NCBI RefSeq assembly: GCF_003626755.1
Contig: NZ_RBCJ01000005.1
Location: 310,001 to 374,000 of the forward strand
DNA: 64,000 nucleotides
Reading direction: 5' to 3'
Origin: Ulvibacterium marinum
GTDB lineage: Bacteria > Bacteroidota > Bacteroidia > Flavobacteriales > Flavobacteriaceae
The first letter of the stretch is position 1. Every line of letters starts with the position of its first letter. The notes under the pieces were generated by a model. That model had not been told where the DNA came from. It did not search any database and saw only the letters and a program-made list of their open reading frames with translations. The translations under genes were made by a program, and so were the position numbers. Positions 25,579-34,655 of the stretch are shown in pieces.

Positions 25579-27645
25579 TCAGGAATTGAGTTTGTTCAAA
25601 TAATAATCATAAGTGGCGAACTGCGATCTTACCTTTGGGCCATCACTCTTTCTATAGGCATTATCCTGTTCTTCTGAAAAGATTCTGGCTTTTAAATTGT
25701 CCTTCCAAGAGATTTCAAAAGTATCTATTAATTCCTGTTTCACATCCTTATCATAAATAGGGCAACCTACTTCCACCCGATAATCCAGGTTTCGGGTCAT
25801 CCAATCAGCAGATGAAATGTATACTTTGGGGTTATCTTCATTGGCAAAAATAAAAATCCTGGGATGTTCCAGAAATTTATCCACTATGCTTATGGCCTCA
25901 ATATTATCGCTCATCCCTTTAACTCCGGGTACCAGACAACATATACCACGTATTATCAATTGAATTTTTACGCCCGCCCTACTCGCCTCGTACAATTTAT
26001 CCACCATTTTATAGGAAGTAAAGCTGTTCATTTTTATTTTTATATAAGCTTCCTTACCTACAATGGCATTGGCGATTTCATTATCAATCAATTTTTGAAA
26101 CGTACTTTTGGTATAGTGCGGGGATACCACCAAGTGCTTGTATTTGTTTATCTTATAAGTGGTTTCAAAAAAGGCAAAAACCTTGTTCAATTCCTTTAAA
26201 ATTGCTTCGTGTGCGGTAAAAAGGGTATAGTCCGTATAAATTCTGGCCGTGGATTCATTAAAGTTGCCTGTACTTATAAACCCATAACGTTTAATTTCTT
26301 CGTTCTCCTCCCGTTCAATAACACATATTTTGCTATGTACCTTAAGGCCGGGAACCCCAAAAATCAATTTAACACCTTCTGCTTGTAATTGCTCCGCGTA
26401 TTCTATGTTCGCCTGTTCGTCAAACCTTGCCTGTAGTTCTATTTGAACAGTGACTTGTTTCCCATTTTTGACGGCATTAATAAGTGATGCGGCTACCTGA
26501 GAGTTATTGGCCAGACGATAGACGGTTATTTTTATACTACGGACCTTCGGGTCCAAAGCAGCCTCCCTAAGGAACTTAATTACGTAGGAAAATTTATGAT
26601 ACGGTGTATATTGCAAATAGTCTTTTTCTGAAATTTGCTCAAAAAGACTGCCCTCCATACTTAAACCCTTGACGGGCAAAGGAGTAATCTTATCATAGAG
26701 CAAATCCTCCCTTCCTAAACTAGGAAAGCCCATGTAGTCTCTTCGATTGTGATATCTACCTCCTGGGATAACGCTGTCCGTATCTTCTATATTCATCTTT
26801 TCTTTGAGGAATAGAAGCGTATCCCTCCCTATGCTTTTGTCATATACAAACCTAACGGGGTCACTTATTTTGCGAGATTCCACACTGGAAGATATCTTTT
26901 CGATGAAGCTTTTGCTCAGATCATTGTCAATATCCAATTCGGCGTCTCTGGTAATTTTTATCATATGTGCGGAGATGGACTCATATTCGAACATGGTAAA
27001 AATGCTGTCCAAACAGTACCTGATCAAATCATCCAAGATAATAATGAAGTTTTTTTCTCCTTCCTTGGGAAGTACCACAAAACGATCTATCCCTTTTGGG
27101 ATTTCTATAAGCGCATACCTTTTTTCCTTTTCTTCTTCCTCTCCCCGTATCACCATTTTTATGGCCAAATATGCCGCGGTATCCTTTAACATGGGAAACT
27201 CGGTAAGGTCATTGAGAATAATGGTCATGAGCTGGGGACTCACGTTTTGAATAAAGTAATTCTTTACAAACTCCTTTTGATTTTCATTGAGCTCCGTTTC
27301 CCGTAAAAGAAATATATTCTGTGTCTCAAGTTCCTTCTCAATGTTCCTTAAAATGGTAATACTGTCCGCCTGCTGTTTGATTACAATTTTGGTGATTTCC
27401 TCCAGCAAATCTTTCGCTTTCTCTCCTCCGAGAACACTTTTACCTGTCTTTCCGGCTTCCACTATGCGTTTAACCGTAGCATAACGTACTTTAAAAAACT
27501 CATCAAGATTGTTGGAAAATATCCCTAGGAATCGAAGTCTTTCTATGAGCGGTACGTTCTTATCGGCACTTTCCTGCAATACCCTTTCATTAAACCACAA
27601 CCAACTAATTTCCCTGTTAACATATTGATTTCCCGTTTTGTTCAT
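25579..27645 (-). CDS. ppk1: Polyphosphate kinase 1
   Basis: Ppk1 polymerises the gamma-phosphate of ATP into inorganic polyphosphate. The 688-residue protein has the N-terminal helical domain starting VNREISWLWFNERVLQEA-like sequence, the head domain, and two phospholipase D-like catalytic domains. The autophosphorylated His lies in GLKVHSKICVIE near residue 430; the C2 segment SSADWMTRNLDYRVEV is near 600. The gene overlaps the start region of the upstream SixA-like phosphatase gene by four bases, indicating cotranscription. Confidence 0.95.
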   Translation of the reverse strand: MNKTGNQYVNREISWLWFNERVLQESADKNVPLIERLRFLGIFSNNLDEFFKVRYATVKRIVEAGKTGKSVLGGEKAKDLLEEITKIVIKQQADSITILRNIEKELETQNIFLLRETELNENQKEFVKNYFIQNVSPQLMTIILNDLTEFPMLKDTAAYLAIKMVIRGEEEEKEKRYALIEIPKGIDRFVVLPKEGEKNFIIILDDLIRYCLDSIFTMFEYESISAHMIKITRDAELDIDNDLSKSFIEKISSSVESRKISDPVRFVYDKSIGRDTLLFLKEKMNIEDTDSVIPGGRYHNRRDYMGFPSLGREDLLYDKITPLPVKGLSMEGSLFEQISEKDYLQYTPYHKFSYVIKFLREAALDPKVRSIKITVYRLANNSQVAASLINAVKNGKQVTVQIELQARFDEQANIEYAEQLQAEGVKLIFGVPGLKVHSKICVIEREENEEIKRYGFISTGNFNESTARIYTDYTLFTAHEAILKELNKVFAFFETTYKINKYKHLVVSPHYTKSTFQKLIDNEIANAIVGKEAYIKIKMNSFTSYKMVDKLYEASRAGVKIQLIIRGICCLVPGVKGMSDNIEAISIVDKFLEHPRIFIFANEDNPKVYISSADWMTRNLDYRVEVGCPIYDKDVKQELIDTFEISWKDNLKARIFSEEQDNAYRKSDGPKVRSQFATYDYYLNKLNS

Positions 27646-28130
27646 TCTCTAAGATGTTTTGGAAAAATGGTCTGTATTGTAGTCCCTTTTTCCACGGAAG
27701 TCCATCGGTCGATATCAAATTCCAAATGGACCAGTCCACTGGTAGGGACATTGTCAATATAGGTATTTCCCAAGGAATTGGCAATATGTGTAAAGGCATG
27801 GTTGTGTCCAAAAATCATTACAGTTTTCAAATTCTCGTCCAAGCTTTGAACAAACTCGAGCACACTATCTCCAGAAAAATCATACAACATTTCGGAGAGT
27901 TCTAATTGGCCAAAGGGAAAGTGCAACTGTCTTAGAAAAATCATGCAGGTATGAAGTGCCCTATTGGCAGGGCTAGAAAAAACTGCATCGATTCCAATGT
28001 CCCGTGAATGAAAAATGGAACTCACCAAATGGCCATCATTAATTCCCCTTTCGTTAAGTGGGCGATCTTTATCATCTACGGAATACTCCCAAGAAGATTT
28101 ACCATGCCTTACCAATATAAGTGTCTTCAT
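27642..28130 (-). CDS. SixA-like histidine phosphatase family protein
   Basis: This 162-residue protein of the histidine phosphatase superfamily has the N-terminal LVRHGKSSW with the phospho-accepting His near residue 9, DRPLNERG, and the second-half motif IFGHNHAFTHIA near 105. Short members of this type include the phosphohistidine phosphatase SixA. Its coupling to ppk1 by a four-base overlap may mean a role around the phosphohistidine of Ppk1 or phosphate metabolism; that link is inference. Confidence 0.85.
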   Translation of the reverse strand: MKTLILVRHGKSSWEYSVDDKDRPLNERGINDGHLVSSIFHSRDIGIDAVFSSPANRALHTCMIFLRQLHFPFGQLELSEMLYDFSGDSVLEFVQSLDENLKTVMIFGHNHAFTHIANSLGNTYIDNVPTSGLVHLEFDIDRWTSVEKGTTIQTIFPKHLRE

Positions 28131-28155
28131 TTAATCTAAACTTAGCTTGAATTTT

Positions 28156-28180
28156 AAGGTTTCCAATAACCTGAAACCTT
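28156..28180 (-). other. Inverted repeat between pdxH and the SixA-like gene
   Basis: AAGGTTTC (28156-28163) and GAAACCTT (28173-28180) form an eight-base-pair stem with a nine-base loop, overlapping the pdxH stop codon. No T-run follows on the minus strand, so it is unlikely to be an intrinsic terminator by itself. Confidence 0.4.
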
Positions 28181-28826
28181 AGGGCGCCAACCTTTCTATG
28201 TTCCAGTCAAAATCTTCTTGAAGGCTATAACGGATGCGGTCATGCAAACGGTTAGGCCTGCCTTGCCAAAATTCAATGGACAGGGGCTTTACTATATAAC
28301 CTCCCCAATAATCGGGCCGTTCAATATCTTTCCCAGAGTATTCTTTTTCAAGCTCCTTTAACTTTATTTCCAGAAATTCCCTGGAAGGAATAACGCTGCT
28401 TTGGTTGGACACTATGGCACCCAATTTACTGCCCTCTGGCCTGGATTCAAAATACCCATCGGAAAGGTTTTCGGCAATTTTCTCGGCATTTCCTTTTATA
28501 ATGACCTGTCGCTCCATAGTCGGCCAAAAAAAAGAAAGACATACATTGGAGTTCTCGGCTATCGACTTCCCCTTTTCACTTTCATAGTTTGTGTAAAAAA
28601 TAAACCCTTCATAGGTATACTTTTTAAGGAGAACTACCCTGTTTTTTGGAAATCCATCCAAGCCCAAGGTAGAAACAGTCATCGCATTAGGCTCTTCCGT
28701 TCCCTCGGAGGCTTCAACCTCATAAAACCATTTTTGAAAGAGTTCCATGGGATTGTCTGAGATATTATCCTCCGTTAAGGCCCTCTTTTCGTATGATTTC
28801 CTATAATTCCCTAAATCGTTTTGCAT
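28179..28826 (-). CDS. pdxH: Pyridoxamine 5'-phosphate oxidase
   Basis: This FMN enzyme oxidises pyridoxamine or pyridoxine 5'-phosphate to pyridoxal 5'-phosphate. I choose the ATG complementary to 28824-28826, giving 215 residues that begin MQNDLGNYRKSYEKRALTE. The longer frame to 28931 adds 35 residues with no family character. FMN and substrate motifs include NRVVLLKKYTYEGFIFYTNYESEKG near 66-90 and the C-terminal EFWQGRPNRLHDRIRY, which is diagnostic. It follows rnz after about 100 bases on the same strand. Confidence 0.94.
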   Translation of the reverse strand: MQNDLGNYRKSYEKRALTEDNISDNPMELFQKWFYEVEASEGTEEPNAMTVSTLGLDGFPKNRVVLLKKYTYEGFIFYTNYESEKGKSIAENSNVCLSFFWPTMERQVIIKGNAEKIAENLSDGYFESRPEGSKLGAIVSNQSSVIPSREFLEIKLKELEKEYSGKDIERPDYWGGYIVKPLSIEFWQGRPNRLHDRIRYSLQEDFDWNIERLAP

Positions 28827-28927
28827 TGTGCTATTATCAAAAAACAAGATAGGCAAAGTTCTTAAAAAGACGGGACTCTGGAAAGATGAATTGGACATTT
28901 CAAACCAAAGCTTGGTGAAAATAGAAA

Positions 28928-29839
28928 TCAAAATTGAAAAATTCTCCCGTCTCCCGCAAGTTCCACATTTTCAAAAATCTCTTCGGCTTCTTCCTTAAAA
29001 AGATCAATGGATTTATATCGGGTAGAATAATGCCCCAGAATAAGTTTACCAACTTTGGCCATCTTCGCCATAGTTGCCGCTTCCTTGGCCGTAGCATGCT
29101 TTGTTTTAGCGGACAAATGTTTTTCCGTTTCCAAAAAAGTGGCTTCGTGATATAGAATATCCACACCCATTATCTGTTCCGTTATGTCCGGTTTAAACTG
29201 GGTGTCGCTACAATACGCATAGCTCATGGGTTTTGGTGGATCTAACGTAAGTTTCCCATTGGGAATTATTCGACCATCGTCCAATAGTACATCCTCACCC
29301 CCTTTAATGTTACGGAAATGAGCCTTATCAATCTTAAGGTCCCTTACGGCTTCTATATTCAATTTTCGTTCCAATGGCTTCTCCCTGAATAAAAAACCAT
29401 TGGTATAGACCCGATGATTCAAAGGAATGGTTTCTACAGTAACCTTATCGTCCTCAAAAAGTATTGTGGGTTCTTTGGAGGTAAGCTCATGGAAAATTAA
29501 GGGATAATTGGTCCATGAATCCCCCAGCTTCAACAAAAGGGTGATTGCCTCTTTTATTCCCTTTGGTCCGTACACGTGCATTTCCTTGTCTCGCCCCAAA
29601 AGACGAAAAGTAGAAATTAATCCAGGAAGTCCGAAAAAATGGTCCCCATGTAAGTGGGAAATAAATATGTGGTTAATCCTTGAGAATTTTATCCTATTCT
29701 TCCTCAATTGCACTTGGGTCCCCTCACCACAATCTATCAAGAACATATGGTTTCTGATTTCCAATACTTGTGAGGTGGGGTTGGTAAGTGTTCTTGGAGT
29801 GGCAGCGTAACAACCTAAAATTGAAAGTTTCATTGCCAA
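28928..29839 (-). CDS. rnz: Ribonuclease Z
   Basis: This metallo-beta-lactamase endonuclease trims the 3' end of tRNA precursors. The zinc motif HLHGDHFFGLPG lies near residues 63-74, CSDTQFKP near 210, and the C-terminal HYSTRY near 271. The 303-residue length is normal; an ATG two codons later (29833) is an equally good start. It is the last gene of the tight pyrR-pyrB-STAS-like-rnz unit, four bases after the preceding stop. Confidence 0.94.
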   Translation of the reverse strand: MAMKLSILGCYAATPRTLTNPTSQVLEIRNHMFLIDCGEGTQVQLRKNRIKFSRINHIFISHLHGDHFFGLPGLISTFRLLGRDKEMHVYGPKGIKEAITLLLKLGDSWTNYPLIFHELTSKEPTILFEDDKVTVETIPLNHRVYTNGFLFREKPLERKLNIEAVRDLKIDKAHFRNIKGGEDVLLDDGRIIPNGKLTLDPPKPMSYAYCSDTQFKPDITEQIMGVDILYHEATFLETEKHLSAKTKHATAKEAATMAKMAKVGKLILGHYSTRYKSIDLFKEEAEEIFENVELAGDGRIFQF

Positions 29840-29843
29840 TTAA

Positions 29844-30176
29844 TTAGAAATCCAAATCTCTTTCAATTTCTTCCATTTCAATAATATCATATGCTTCCCT
29901 AAGGGTTGGCACTACACAAATCTCATCTGGCACTTGATCAAACGAAACTTTATCAGTTACTAATACAAATGATTTTTTGGACGCTCTATGCCTATTGGAA
30001 AAATCCAAAAATTCCAGAATGTCCCCAGAACTTAAATCGGAAAATGAAAAAAGATTGATGATAACATTATTATTTTTGATTTCTTGATAGGAGCTGTTCA
30101 AGTTTTCTAAAAATTGTTTCAGCGAGATATTTTCCTGATGTACCACGATTGTATTCCCTTCCCTATCAAAAATCAT
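29844..30176 (-). CDS. STAS-like small protein of unknown function, between pyrB and rnz
   Basis: This 110-residue cytoplasmic protein alternates strands and helices in the STAS/SpoIIAA-like order, with 'NVIINLFSFSDLSSGDILEFLDFSNRHRASKKSFVLVTD' at about 36-75 covering two beta strands and the helix between. No catalytic motif is visible. It lies three bases from pyrB and four from rnz. Database entries sometimes name such proteins after the neighbouring rnz, but there is no metallo-hydrolase motif here. The function is unknown. Confidence 0.75.
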   Translation of the reverse strand: MIFDREGNTIVVHQENISLKQFLENLNSSYQEIKNNNVIINLFSFSDLSSGDILEFLDFSNRHRASKKSFVLVTDKVSFDQVPDEICVVPTLREAYDIIEMEEIERDLDF

Positions 30177-30179
30177 GGT

Positions 30180-31109
30180 TTATTGCTTTATTTTGGAGGC
30201 CAGCAAATAAATAACGGCCATGCGTATGGCCACACCGTTTTCCACTTGATTCAAAATGATGGATTGTTTGGAATCAGCCACATCACTGGTTATCTCTACT
30301 CCTCTGTTAATCGGACCCGGATGCATAATTACAATTTCTTTGTCCAGACCATCCAACAACTTTCTGTTCACCCCATATTGCTGTGTGTATTCCCTAGTGG
30401 TAGGAAAGTAGCTAATATCCAATCGTTCATTCTGGATGCGCAGCATATTGGCCACATCGCACCAATTTAGGGCTTTTTGCAAATCGGTCTCCACTCCTAC
30501 ACCTAAAGATTCTATATGTTTGGGCAATAAGGTGCGTGGTCCACATACTTTTACTTCGGCCCCTTGGAGCTTTAAAGCGAATATATTGGACAAGGCTACC
30601 CTGGAGTGCAAAATATCCCCCACAATGACCACTTTTTTACCCGCCACATCACCCAATTTTTCCCGAATGGAGTATGAATCCAGAAGAGCTTGGGTAGGGT
30701 GTTCGTGGGCTCCATCCCCCGCATTGATAATGGAAGCATTGACATATTTGGCCAAAAAAATCCCTGCTCCCGGATTGGGATGGCGCATCACTACCATATC
30801 TACCTTCATGGAGAGGATATTGTTTACCGTATCGATCAAGGTTTCGCCTTTTTTCACCGATGATTGTCCAGCGGAAAAATTAATGACATCAGCCGAAAGG
30901 CGTTTTTCAGCAAGTTCAAAGGACAACTTTGTTCGTGTACTGTTTTCAAAGAAAATATTAGCTATGGTTATATCCCTAAGGGAGGGTACTTTTTTGATCG
31001 ATCGGTTAATGACCTCTTTAAAATGATCAGCAGTCTCAAAAATGAGTTGAATATCCTTCTCTCCCAGATATTTTATTCCTAATAAGTGTTTAACACTTAA
31101 TTCGCTCAT
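30180..31109 (-). CDS. pyrB: Aspartate carbamoyltransferase catalytic subunit
   Basis: PyrB condenses carbamoyl phosphate with aspartate, the committed step of pyrimidine synthesis. The carbamoyl-phosphate motif ENSTRTKLSFELA lies near residues 54-66, HPTQALLDSYSI near 135, and the C-terminal HPGPINRGVEI near 263. It has 309 residues. pyrR lies two bases upstream; no pyrI regulatory subunit is adjacent. Confidence 0.95.
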   Translation of the reverse strand: MSELSVKHLLGIKYLGEKDIQLIFETADHFKEVINRSIKKVPSLRDITIANIFFENSTRTKLSFELAEKRLSADVINFSAGQSSVKKGETLIDTVNNILSMKVDMVVMRHPNPGAGIFLAKYVNASIINAGDGAHEHPTQALLDSYSIREKLGDVAGKKVVIVGDILHSRVALSNIFALKLQGAEVKVCGPRTLLPKHIESLGVGVETDLQKALNWCDVANMLRIQNERLDISYFPTTREYTQQYGVNRKLLDGLDKEIVIMHPGPINRGVEITSDVADSKQSIILNQVENGVAIRMAVIYLLASKIKQ

Positions 31110-31111
31110 TC

Positions 31112-31651
31112 TTATTTGTTTATCAAATAAATTACGTCCTCTCCGTCATTTTCCTCCCACATTACTTTTACCTTCTCATCGTTTATGGCATCTACTTGCC
31201 TACCTCTATAATTGGGTTGTATGGGCAAATGCCGACTAAAACGACGATCAATAAGCGTAAGCAGCTCAATCTCCTGGGGCCTACCAAAGGATTGAATTGC
31301 CGTAAGCGCCGCCCTTATACTTCTCCCGGTATATAGTACATCATCTATGAAAACCACTTTCTTATCCTCGACCAAGAAATCTATTTTGGTGGTGTTGGCC
31401 TCCAATGGCTTTTCCCCCCTTCTAAAATCATCCCTATAGAAAGTGATGTCCAACAAACCAAGATTTATCTCCTTTACGCCATATTCCGATTGGAGTATTT
31501 TTTTTAGTCTTTGCGCTACGAAAATGCCCCTAGGTTGTAGGCCAATTAAAACAGTATCCTTAAAATCCAAATGATTTTCAAGAAGTTGGCAAGCCAAACG
31601 ATGAAGAATGATGTTGATTTCTTTTGAGGAAAGTAGTACTTTTTGGCTCAT
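31112..31651 (-). CDS. pyrR: Bifunctional pyr operon regulator / uracil phosphoribosyltransferase
   Basis: PyrR is an RNA-binding attenuation regulator in Bacillus and also has uracil phosphoribosyltransferase activity. The PRPP loop VVFIDDVLYTGRSIRAAL lies near residues 85-102, preceded by GLQPRGIFVAQRL near 42. The 179-residue length is normal. It leads the pyrR-pyrB unit. I could not identify a convincing PyrR-binding loop or attenuator upstream, so RNA regulation here is only a family-based expectation. Confidence 0.92.
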   Translation of the reverse strand: MSQKVLLSSKEINIILHRLACQLLENHLDFKDTVLIGLQPRGIFVAQRLKKILQSEYGVKEINLGLLDITFYRDDFRRGEKPLEANTTKIDFLVEDKKVVFIDDVLYTGRSIRAALTAIQSFGRPQEIELLTLIDRRFSRHLPIQPNYRGRQVDAINDEKVKVMWEENDGEDVIYLINK

Positions 31652-31851
31652 GTATTAGACCGTCTACTCTTGAAAGGACAAAAATAGGGATTTCTCTTTA
31701 AAGTATGGATAGATTGAACAAATACATACAGTATTCGTAACGGTGTTTTTTAAATTGAAATAGAAAATTTTTCTTGACCTAAACTATTCCGGAAAGATGG
31801 GTCATACATAGACCGGTTTTCCTAGGTTCATCAAATCCTTTTTCATTGGCA

Positions 31852-32178
31852 TTATCTAGATTTAGCCTCGTTTTTATGATAAAAGACATCAACTAGAGCC
31901 AATACTATTTTTAGATCTTCCTCCGTTTTGATTGCCCTTTTCAGTCTTTCCATATGTTCATCAAGATGGGTGTTGTCCTGAAATTTGTATTTGTCCTTAA
32001 AATACGCTGGGTCTACCTCGAGAACTTTTGCCAGTTTGGCCAAAGTTTCTGGTCTAGGGGTAGACAATCCATTTTCGTACCTGCCAATCTGAACGTTGGA
32101 TACTCCTGAGATTTTTCCAAGGGCTATTTGGGTCAATTTATTTTTCTGTCTCAGCTTTTTTAATCTTTCCTTGATCAT
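31852..32178 (-). CDS. XRE-family helix-turn-helix transcriptional regulator
   Basis: The 108-residue protein has a lambda-repressor-like HTH at about residues 3-60 (LRQKNKLTQIALGKISGVSNVQIGRYENG, with the recognition helix VSNVQIGRYE), then a short helical tail probably used for dimerisation. The target is unknown. It stands between pyrR and an orphan permease gene, both also on the minus strand but separated by 100-200 bases. Confidence 0.85.
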   Translation of the reverse strand: MIKERLKKLRQKNKLTQIALGKISGVSNVQIGRYENGLSTPRPETLAKLAKVLEVDPAYFKDKYKFQDNTHLDEHMERLKRAIKTEEDLKIVLALVDVFYHKNEAKSR

Positions 32179-32279
32179 TTTTAGTATTTGAGGGAAGTTT
32201 ATGAATTATACAACAACGCCGTACGGTCTGGATTGGTTCAATATTCTTGTGCTTTTTATAGCTAAGGCGGTTATACATA

Positions 32280-34655
32280 CTATTCCGCCCGTAAGCTTTT
32301 AACCGGGTTCGCATTTGCGGCCTTTATGGACTCAAAGCTTAAGGTGAGTAGGGCAATACCTATAGCCAATATTCCAGCAGCTCCGAATGCCCAAAAGGGC
32401 ATATCTATCCGATATTCATAATTGGTCAGCCATTTATCCATTAAATACCAAACTATAGGGCTCCCTATGGCAATGGCCAGCAGCACCAATTTTAGAAAGT
32501 CCTTTGCCAATAATGTTGTAATACCCATGACCGAAGCTCCCAAAACCTTGCGAATGCCAATTTCTTTTACCTTTTGCTGTGCGGTGAACATTACTAGGCC
32601 AAATAGGCCTAAACAAGAAATAAAGATGGCAAGGATGGAGAAATATCGAGAAAGGATAAAGAACATGTTCTCACTTTTGTACAACTCATTATATTGCTGG
32701 TCCGTGAAATTGTATTGGAAAGGGAAGGCGGGGTTAAGTTCCCTATGAAGGGACTCCAACGAGGCAATGGTCTGTCTTACATTATGGGGGTCTATCTTGA
32801 CCAAGACTGTCCCAAGCCAAGCGGTTCCAGCATTGCCAGTATTTCGCAGTACTAAGGGGCCAATGGATTGCCTCATGGATTTAAAATGGAAGTCCTTTAC
32901 CACACCCACAATAGGACCATCCATCCCCCATTGGCTTAAGGGTTTGCCTATTGGGTCTTTCAGTCCCATGACCTTAACTGCGGTCTCATTGAGGATGAAT
33001 TCAATAGTATCTGAATCCCTGTCCTTAAAATCACGACCTTCGATAATCTCGCAACCCCAAGTCTTTAGAAAGTCCCCAGAAGCTGGAAAGGTGGTAAATA
33101 ATGTCATGTTATTTTCCTCTTTTCCTTGCCATATCACCTCAAAGGTATTACCGCCAATTACTAATGGTGATTCGTAAGTCGCTGTTAAGGACTCTACCCC
33201 GGAAAATTTCAGGGCGCGGTCTTTAAAAGTCTGAAAACTGCCTATCAGGTCACCTTCCAATGGAAATGCCAAAAGATTTTGTCTATCAAAACCTAGGTTT
33301 TTGTTTTGAATGTAATCGATCTGCTTAGAAGTAATGATCATTCCACAGATTAAGATGATGGAAAGGGAAAATTGAAAAACGACCAAGCCTTTGCGTATCC
33401 ACTGGGACTTGTGGTCTGTCATGGTTTTTTTTCTGAATATGCCAATTACATTAAAAGATGAGAGCATAAACGCTGGATAGCTTCCTGATATGAGTCCTGT
33501 AAGAAGGGCTATTCCCAGTATACCGGCCCAGGCAAATATGCTTAGATTAGTTAGGCTCAGCTCTTTTTCCGCCAGTTGGTTGAATACGGGAAGTACTAGA
33601 GCCAATAGAAGAAGTGCTAAAATCGTGCTTATCAGGGAGAGTAAGATCGACTCCCCTAAAAACTGATATACCAACCCTCCTTTTTTCGCACCCAACACTT
33701 TCCGTATTCCTATTTCCTTTGCACGTTTCAACGAACCTGCCGAGGCAAGGTTCATAAAATTGATGCACGCTATTAAAAGAATGAAGAAAGCGATTAGTCC
33801 AAAAATCCGAACATTTTCAATCTTTCCCCCTGTAATCCGGCCATTTTCAAAATTGGAATGTAGATATTTATCTCCATAGGGTTGCATATACAGCTCAATA
33901 TTGAAGTTTTCCCCGATATTTTGATTGTAGTCCTTTAAGAAATTCTTGATTTTCGGTTCCACGGTACCGACATCCGTATGGTCGGCAAGCTGAATAAAAG
34001 TATTTGGGCCGTTGTTGGTCCAATCCTTGGTCCAGGTATTTTCTTTACAAAATATGTCCCAGTGCAGATAGAAATCGTTTCTTTCCATGGTACTTGGACC
34101 CGCTTCCTCGAACACGGCCGACACTTGGAATTTATCAAAGTTTTCGTAAGTAATCGCCTTACCCATGGCATTTTCAGCACTGCCAAAAAACAATTCCGCC
34201 ATCTTCCTGGAAATGACAATATCATTTGGGCCCGTCATGGCCGTTTTAGGACTTCCTTCAATAAACTTATAGGAAAACATATCAAAATAGTCTGGGCTTA
34301 TGTAGTTTCCCGTTTGTTTGAATATCTTGGAACCATTGGTAAAGTTTTTCACTATCGGAAAAATGGTCGGGCTTGCCTTTTCAACTTCTGGCAACTTTAG
34401 CTTTAGCTCACGATACAAATGGGCAGGGGTGTAATAATACCCATCCACTTTGCCATCAAAAAAAACTCTTTCATAAACGGCATACAGCTTTTCCGAGTTT
34501 TCATGATACCGGTCAATCGCCAATTCGTCCGATACCCAAAGGAAGATAAGTAGGCTACAAAGAAGGCCTGTGGCCATGCCTGTTATGTTCAGTAAAGAAA
34601 AGACTTTGTTCCCATGGATGTTCCTCCAAGCAATTTTAAAATAATTCTTCAACAT
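32280..34655 (-). CDS. MacB/FtsX-type ABC transporter permease (no ATPase partner nearby)
   Basis: This 791-residue protein has the duplicated Bacteroidota arrangement: a first membrane helix (about 20-42), a MacB periplasmic core domain, an FtsX domain with three helices (about 285-400), then a helix near 427, a second periplasmic core and a second FtsX domain (about 675-785). The EIGIRKVLGAKKGGLVYQF and EIGIRKVLGASVMGI segments mark the two halves. Such permeases act with a LolD/MacB-like ATPase in lipid, peptide or signal export; none is encoded here. The substrate is unknown. Confidence 0.88.
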   Translation of the reverse strand: MLKNYFKIAWRNIHGNKVFSLLNITGMATGLLCSLLIFLWVSDELAIDRYHENSEKLYAVYERVFFDGKVDGYYYTPAHLYRELKLKLPEVEKASPTIFPIVKNFTNGSKIFKQTGNYISPDYFDMFSYKFIEGSPKTAMTGPNDIVISRKMAELFFGSAENAMGKAITYENFDKFQVSAVFEEAGPSTMERNDFYLHWDIFCKENTWTKDWTNNGPNTFIQLADHTDVGTVEPKIKNFLKDYNQNIGENFNIELYMQPYGDKYLHSNFENGRITGGKIENVRIFGLIAFFILLIACINFMNLASAGSLKRAKEIGIRKVLGAKKGGLVYQFLGESILLSLISTILALLLLALVLPVFNQLAEKELSLTNLSIFAWAGILGIALLTGLISGSYPAFMLSSFNVIGIFRKKTMTDHKSQWIRKGLVVFQFSLSIILICGMIITSKQIDYIQNKNLGFDRQNLLAFPLEGDLIGSFQTFKDRALKFSGVESLTATYESPLVIGGNTFEVIWQGKEENNMTLFTTFPASGDFLKTWGCEIIEGRDFKDRDSDTIEFILNETAVKVMGLKDPIGKPLSQWGMDGPIVGVVKDFHFKSMRQSIGPLVLRNTGNAGTAWLGTVLVKIDPHNVRQTIASLESLHRELNPAFPFQYNFTDQQYNELYKSENMFFILSRYFSILAIFISCLGLFGLVMFTAQQKVKEIGIRKVLGASVMGITTLLAKDFLKLVLLAIAIGSPIVWYLMDKWLTNYEYRIDMPFWAFGAAGILAIGIALLTLSFESIKAANANPVKSLRAE

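Noticed and set aside
28827-28931. Longer pdxH reading frame
   Set aside because: The 35 extra residues are hydrophobic and unlike PdxH; the family N-terminus starts at 28826.
31780-31840. Imperfect hairpin (GGAAA..GGTC..GACC..TTTCC) between XRE and pyrR genes, considered as a terminator or PyrR-binding loop
   Set aside because: The stem is interrupted, no T-run follows on the minus strand, and the conserved PyrR loop sequence is not evident.
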